In this document: positions 14,550-17,599 of the stretch, piece by piece
How positions within the stretch are numbered: the stretch's first letter is position 1
How the letters are laid out: each line of letters begins with the position of its first letter
Source: Bordetella parapertussis
Lineage (GTDB): Bacteria; Pseudomonadota; Gammaproteobacteria; Burkholderiales; SG8-39
Assembly: GCA_945906975.1 (NCBI GenBank)
Contig: CAMDRY010000024.1
Coordinates: forward strand, 1-17,599
DNA length: 17,599 bases
Direction: 5' to 3'
Position numbers and translations under genes: made by a program
Notes under the pieces: generated by a model
What the model saw: only the letters and a program-made list of their open reading frames with translations
What the model was told of the DNA's origin: nothing
Databases searched by the model: none

Positions 14550-16979
14550 ATGCAGATTTCAGAAAAATGGTTGCGGACGCTGGTTGATCCGGATTTGTCG
14601 ACACAAGAACTCGTCCACTTGTTGACGATGTCCGGCCTTGAGGTGGAGGCGTGCCACGCGCTTGCACCGGCGTTCTCCGGTGTCGTTGTCGGCCGGGTAC
14701 TTGAAACGGGCAAACATCCCAACGCGGATCGCCTGTCCTTGTGCCGTATCGACGCCGGTTTGGCCGAGCCCCTGTCGATTGTTTGTGGCGCTCCAAACGT
14801 AGCCGTCGGAATGAAGGTGCCGGTTGCGCTCATAGGCGCCAAGCTGCCGGGTGAAACGGCCGATAAGCCGTTCGAAATAAAGCTCGCCAAAATGCGCGGG
14901 GTTGAAAGCCAGGGCATGCTTTGCTCGGCGCGGGAGCTCGGGCTTTCCCAGGATCACAGCGGGTTAATGAGCCTGCCGGAGGATGCTCCCATCGGCAAAG
15001 ATTTCCGCGACTACTATGCGCTTGATGATGCGCTGATCACGATCAAGCTCACGCCGAACCGGGCCGATTGTCTGTCGGTGCTTGGTGTCGCCCGGGAAGT
15101 GTCAGCGTTGACCGGCGCGCTCCTCACGCCTCCTGAAATCAAGCCGGTGACCCCGGTTGGTGACGCGCACTTCCCGGTCAAGATAAGTGAGGGCAAAGCT
15201 TGCGGCCGCTTTTCCGGACGGGTCATCACCAATGTAAACGCCAAGGCACCGACCCCCGACTGGATGAGGCAGCGGCTTGAGCGCGCGGGGCAGCGGTCCA
15301 TTTCCGCCCTCGTCGATGTCACCAATTACGTGATGCTCGAACTCGGTCGGCCGTTGCATGTGTATAACCTCGACAAACTGTCCGTATGCATAGATGTGCG
15401 TTTTGGCCGCAAGGGCGAGCGGCTCGTCCTGCTCAATGAGCAGACGGTGGAGCTTGATGAAACTGTGCTCTGTATCACCGATGCGTCGGGACCGATAGGC
15501 TTGGCCGGCATTATGGGTGGAGAAAGTACCAAGGCCGACCTGGAGACTGTGAATATTTTTCTTGAATCGGCCTTCTTTTTCCCCGATGCGATAGCCGGCC
15601 GCACGCGGCGTTTCAATTTCACCAGCGATGCAGCCCACCGCTTTGAGCGCGGCGTCGATTTCGAAAACAATGTATCCGGGCTCGAGCGTGCGACACGGCT
15701 TATCCTGGACATATGCGGGGGCGAGCCTGCACCGGTGCATGACCAGATCGCGACTTTGCCGGTGCGCAGCGCCGTGAGCATGCGGGTGGCGCGGGCACAA
15801 AAAATAATTGGCGTGGCGATCGCCGCTGATGAGATGGAACAAATTTTCTCTCGACTGGGCTTCGCCTTTGAGCGCAAGCACGCGGAAGGTGTGGAGGGTG
15901 CGGAAGTATTTGTTGTCGTGCCGCCGGCACACCGCTTTGACATTGTCATCGAAGAGGACCTGATCGAAGAGGTGGCACGGGTATTCGGTTTCGAACGCAT
16001 ACCGGCGAACCCGCCGCAGGCCGCCGCCGTCATGTGCTCGCAGTCAGAAGCGTCGCGCAGCGCGCACGACTTGCGCCGGCAGCTTGCCGCCAGCGGATAT
16101 CGTGAGGTCATCAACTTTAGCTTTGTCGACGCAGAATGGGAGTCGGACTTTGCGGCAAACACCGCCCCCATTCGCCTCCTCAATCCGATTGCGAGCCAGC
16201 TTGCCGTCATGCGCTCCAGTCTATTGGGAAGTCTTGTCGCGAATGTCCGTTATAACCTGAATCGCAAGCGCGATCGCGTGCGCGTGTTTGAAGTCGGGCG
16301 CGTTTTTCTCCGAGATGCGCAGGCTGTGGATGGTGAATCCAGCGTATCCGGATTACGCCAGCCGATGCGTCTGGGTGCCATCGCTTATGGCACGGCGTTT
16401 GAAGAGCAATGGGGTGTTGTCGCCCGAAAAGTGGATTATTACGACCTCAAGGGCGATGTTGAGGCCTTGCTCGGCGCACTCGCCGGCGAAGTCAGCTTTG
16501 CCGCGGTGAACCACCCTGCGCTGCATCCGGGGCGCTCAGCTCAGATATTGCGCGCAGGGAAGGTCATTGGATGGATAGGCGAACTGCATCCGGCATGGCT
16601 GGCGAAGTACGAATTGCCGTCAGCGCCGGTGGCGTTTGAACTTGATGTTGACGCCATCTCCGAAGGGCGACTGCCAGTCTATTCGGAATTGTCGCGGTTT
16701 CCCGCAGTCATCCGTGACTTGGCGGTCGTTGTCGCCGAAAACGTCAGCGCGCAGTCGTTGCTTGACGCGATGAAAAGTTGCGATCTGGAGTCGTTGCGCG
16801 ATGTGCAATTGTTCGATGTCTATCAGGGAAAAGGCATTGAACCTGGACAAAAAAGCCTTGCGTTTCGGGTAGTTATGCAAGATACTTCCAAAACGCTGAC
16901 GGATGAAGAGGCCGATTTTGTTATGGCCCGGCTGATGGAAATTCTTGCCTCCCGCTCTGGCGCCAAGCTTCGTAGTTAA
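14550..16979 (+). CDS. pheT: Phenylalanine-tRNA ligase, beta subunit
   Basis: This 809-residue partner of PheS is involved in tRNA binding and in editing of Tyr-tRNA-Phe. The order of domains is as expected. The B1 N-terminal segment is MQISEKWLRTLVDPDLSTQE. An EMAP-II-like tRNA-binding domain spans about 40-150 (GRVLETGKHPNADRLSLCRI, MRGVESQGMLCSARELGL). The B3/B4 editing region contains ISALVDVTNYVMLELGRPLH and GPIGLAGIMGGE, and B5 has RFNFTSDAAHRFERGVD before it. The catalytic-like domain follows, and the C-terminal anticodon-binding FDX-ACB domain (SRFPAVIRDLAVVV onward) closes the protein. It is slightly longer than the 795 residues of E. coli. It lies 18 bp after pheS with a poor ribosome binding site, consistent with coupling to pheS. 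Confidence 0.98.
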   Translation: MQISEKWLRTLVDPDLSTQELVHLLTMSGLEVEACHALAPAFSGVVVGRVLETGKHPNADRLSLCRIDAGLAEPLSIVCGAPNVAVGMKVPVALIGAKLPGETADKPFEIKLAKMRGVESQGMLCSARELGLSQDHSGLMSLPEDAPIGKDFRDYYALDDALITIKLTPNRADCLSVLGVAREVSALTGALLTPPEIKPVTPVGDAHFPVKISEGKACGRFSGRVITNVNAKAPTPDWMRQRLERAGQRSISALVDVTNYVMLELGRPLHVYNLDKLSVCIDVRFGRKGERLVLLNEQTVELDETVLCITDASGPIGLAGIMGGESTKADLETVNIFLESAFFFPDAIAGRTRRFNFTSDAAHRFERGVDFENNVSGLERATRLILDICGGEPAPVHDQIATLPVRSAVSMRVARAQKIIGVAIAADEMEQIFSRLGFAFERKHAEGVEGAEVFVVVPPAHRFDIVIEEDLIEEVARVFGFERIPANPPQAAAVMCSQSEASRSAHDLRRQLAASGYREVINFSFVDAEWESDFAANTAPIRLLNPIASQLAVMRSSLLGSLVANVRYNLNRKRDRVRVFEVGRVFLRDAQAVDGESSVSGLRQPMRLGAIAYGTAFEEQWGVVARKVDYYDLKGDVEALLGALAGEVSFAAVNHPALHPGRSAQILRAGKVIGWIGELHPAWLAKYELPSAPVAFELDVDAISEGRLPVYSELSRFPAVIRDLAVVVAENVSAQSLLDAMKSCDLESLRDVQLFDVYQGKGIEPGQKSLAFRVVMQDTSKTLTDEEADFVMARLMEILASRSGAKLRS

Positions 16980-16997
16980 CAAGGAACGGGGGAGTTT

Positions 16998-17054
16998 ATG
17001 TCCCTTAAGCTAAAGACGTGGAAGAAGCTATCTTCTTCCCCAGGGGAGCCATAA
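16998..17054 (+). CDS. Possible 18-codon upstream ORF coupled to ihfA
   Basis: ATG at 16998 opens [18 protein letters not shown] and stops with TAA at 17052-17054, overlapping the ihfA ATG by one base (TAATG). A purine-rich GGGGGAG (16988-16994) lies 3 nt before the ATG, closer than usual; AAGGAA further upstream (16981-16986) is the alternative. The ORF runs through a perfect hairpin that sits just ahead of the ihfA ribosome binding site, so its translation would melt that hairpin. It is basic and Ser-rich, with no recognised family. It could be chance. Confidence 0.35.
   Translation: MSLKLKTWKKLSSSPGEP
17020..17039 (+). promoter_or_regulatory. Hairpin ahead of the ihfA ribosome binding site
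   Basis: GGAAGAAG (17020-17027) and CTTCTTCC (17032-17039) form a perfect 8-bp stem with a CTAT tetraloop. The ihfA ribosome binding site AGGGGAG (17042-17048) begins 2 nt later. No U run follows, so it is not a terminator. It may tune ihfA translation or protect the message from pheT-side degradation. Confidence 0.5.
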
Positions 17055-17371
17055 TGACACTCACCAAGGCCGAGTTGGCGGACATGCTGTTCGAGAAAGT
17101 CGGGTTGAACAAGCGTGAGGCAAAAGACATGGTCGAAACCTTCTTCGAGGAGGTTCGCATCGCGCTCGAGGCCGGCGACAGCGTAAAGTTGTCCGGTTTC
17201 GGTAATTTTCAGTTGCGGGATAAACCGCAGCGGCCTGGCCGCAATCCTAAAACCGGCGAGGAGATTCCGATCACCGCGCGCCGAGTCGTGACTTTCCACG
17301 CCAGCCAGAAGCTCAAGGCGTTGGTGGAGGAAGCACAGGAAAATGGAAAACAACAAATCCAGCAGCAGTAG
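17054..17371 (+). CDS. ihfA: Integration host factor, alpha subunit
   Basis: This 105-residue DNA-bending protein works as a heterodimer with IhfB in recombination, replication and promoter architecture. It starts [20 protein letters not shown] and has the DNABII signature [17 protein letters not shown] at about 41-57. The DNA-gripping arm [19 protein letters not shown] follows, with the intercalating proline at 65. The C-terminal helix ends in a Gln-rich tail slightly longer than in E. coli (99 residues). An in-frame ATG at 17018 would add 12 unlike residues. I prefer 17054 because AGGGGAG lies 5 nt before it and it matches the family start. Position after pheST is the classical one, and the MerR-type gene overlaps its 3' end. 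Confidence 0.97.
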   Translation: MTLTKAELADMLFEKVGLNKREAKDMVETFFEEVRIALEAGDSVKLSGFGNFQLRDKPQRPGRNPKTGEEIPITARRVVTFHASQKLKALVEEAQENGKQQIQQQ

Positions 17372-17599
17372 TCTGCCGCCGATTCCCGCCAAGCGCTACT
17401 TCACCATTGGCGAGGTAAGCGAGTTGTGCGGTGTAAAGCCGCACGTGCTCCGCTACTGGGAGCAGGAGTTCACACAACTCAAGCCGGTCAAGCGCCGTGG
17501 CAACCGTCGCTATTACCAGCATCATGAGGTGCTGCTTATCCGCCGTATCCGCGAGCTGCTCTATGAGCAAGGCTTTACCATCAGCGGCGCGCGCAACCG
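17343..17599 (+). CDS. MerR-family transcriptional regulator, N-terminal part (cut by window edge)
   Basis: The first 85 codons are visible. After a polar tail ([18 protein letters not shown]) comes the MerR winged helix: [20 protein letters not shown], then [20 protein letters not shown], then the wing and second helix [20 protein letters not shown]. The first helix-turn-helix and the R-Y-Y wing are textbook for the family. The effector part is outside the window, so metal, drug or redox sensing cannot be assigned. A MerR-type gene directly after ihfA is a common conserved neighbour in proteobacteria. Its ATG lies 29 bp inside the end of ihfA, read in another frame, with AGGA only 2 nt and GGAGG 12 nt upstream, which suggests translational coupling. 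Confidence 0.9.
   Translation, partial: MENNKSSSSSLPPIPAKRYFTIGEVSELCGVKPHVLRYWEQEFTQLKPVKRRGNRRYYQHHEVLLIRRIRELLYEQGFTISGARN

Noticed and set aside
15102..16210. Long open frames opposite pheT
   Set aside because: They overlap a complete conserved gene and have composition typical of antisense shadows.
1..17599. CRISPR array or insertion sequence
   Set aside because: No regularly spaced repeats, transposase or terminal inverted repeats were found on reading through the window.

Overview
The window reads as chromosomal housekeeping DNA of a Gram-negative proteobacterium, most likely a betaproteobacterium. The evidence is the gene content and order: hrcA-hemH-grpE-dnaK-dnaJ facing nadK-recN, then thrS-infC-rpmI-rplT-pheS-pheT-ihfA followed by a MerR-type regulator. 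RpoH-type heat-shock promoters and an hrcA gene occur together. Placement below class level is not supported by anything I can see. Bases are moderately GC-rich throughout. There are no transposases, integrases, CRISPR arrays or large repeats.

Layout. Positions 1-6507 are transcribed leftwards (minus strand): hrcA, hemH, grpE, dnaK, dnaJ and, at the left edge, the first 58 codons of an exported ABC-type solute-binding protein. Positions 6614-17599 are transcribed rightwards: nadK, recN, a small membrane-anchored pseudopilin-like protein, tRNA-Val(GAC), thrS, infC, rpmI, rplT, pheS, pheT, ihfA and the start of a MerR-type regulator cut by the right edge. The two halves diverge from a 106-bp region between hrcA and nadK.

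How the genes work together. The left half is the DnaK chaperone machine (DnaK ATPase, DnaJ co-chaperone, GrpE nucleotide exchange factor), with the heat-shock repressor HrcA and ferrochelatase upstream. A near-consensus sigma-32 promoter lies just ahead of grpE and a weaker one ahead of dnaK. No CIRCE operator for HrcA was seen. The right half begins with NAD kinase and the recombination protein RecN. It continues with a translation operon (threonyl- and phenylalanyl-tRNA synthetases, IF3, ribosomal proteins L35 and L20) that runs into the nucleoid protein IHF-alpha.

Points of interest are mainly in the control regions. Strong intrinsic terminators sit 24-25 nt before the start codons of both tRNA synthetase genes, thrS and pheS, which suggests attenuation. 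infC most likely starts at a non-canonical AUC codon. A possible 18-codon upstream ORF containing a perfect hairpin is coupled to ihfA by a TAATG overlap. hrcA and nadK both lack Shine-Dalgarno sequences, and candidate promoters put their transcript starts almost at the start codon. An orphan pseudopilin-like gene sits between recN and the tRNA gene. I found no clearly new multi-gene system; most of the window is well-conserved core genome.
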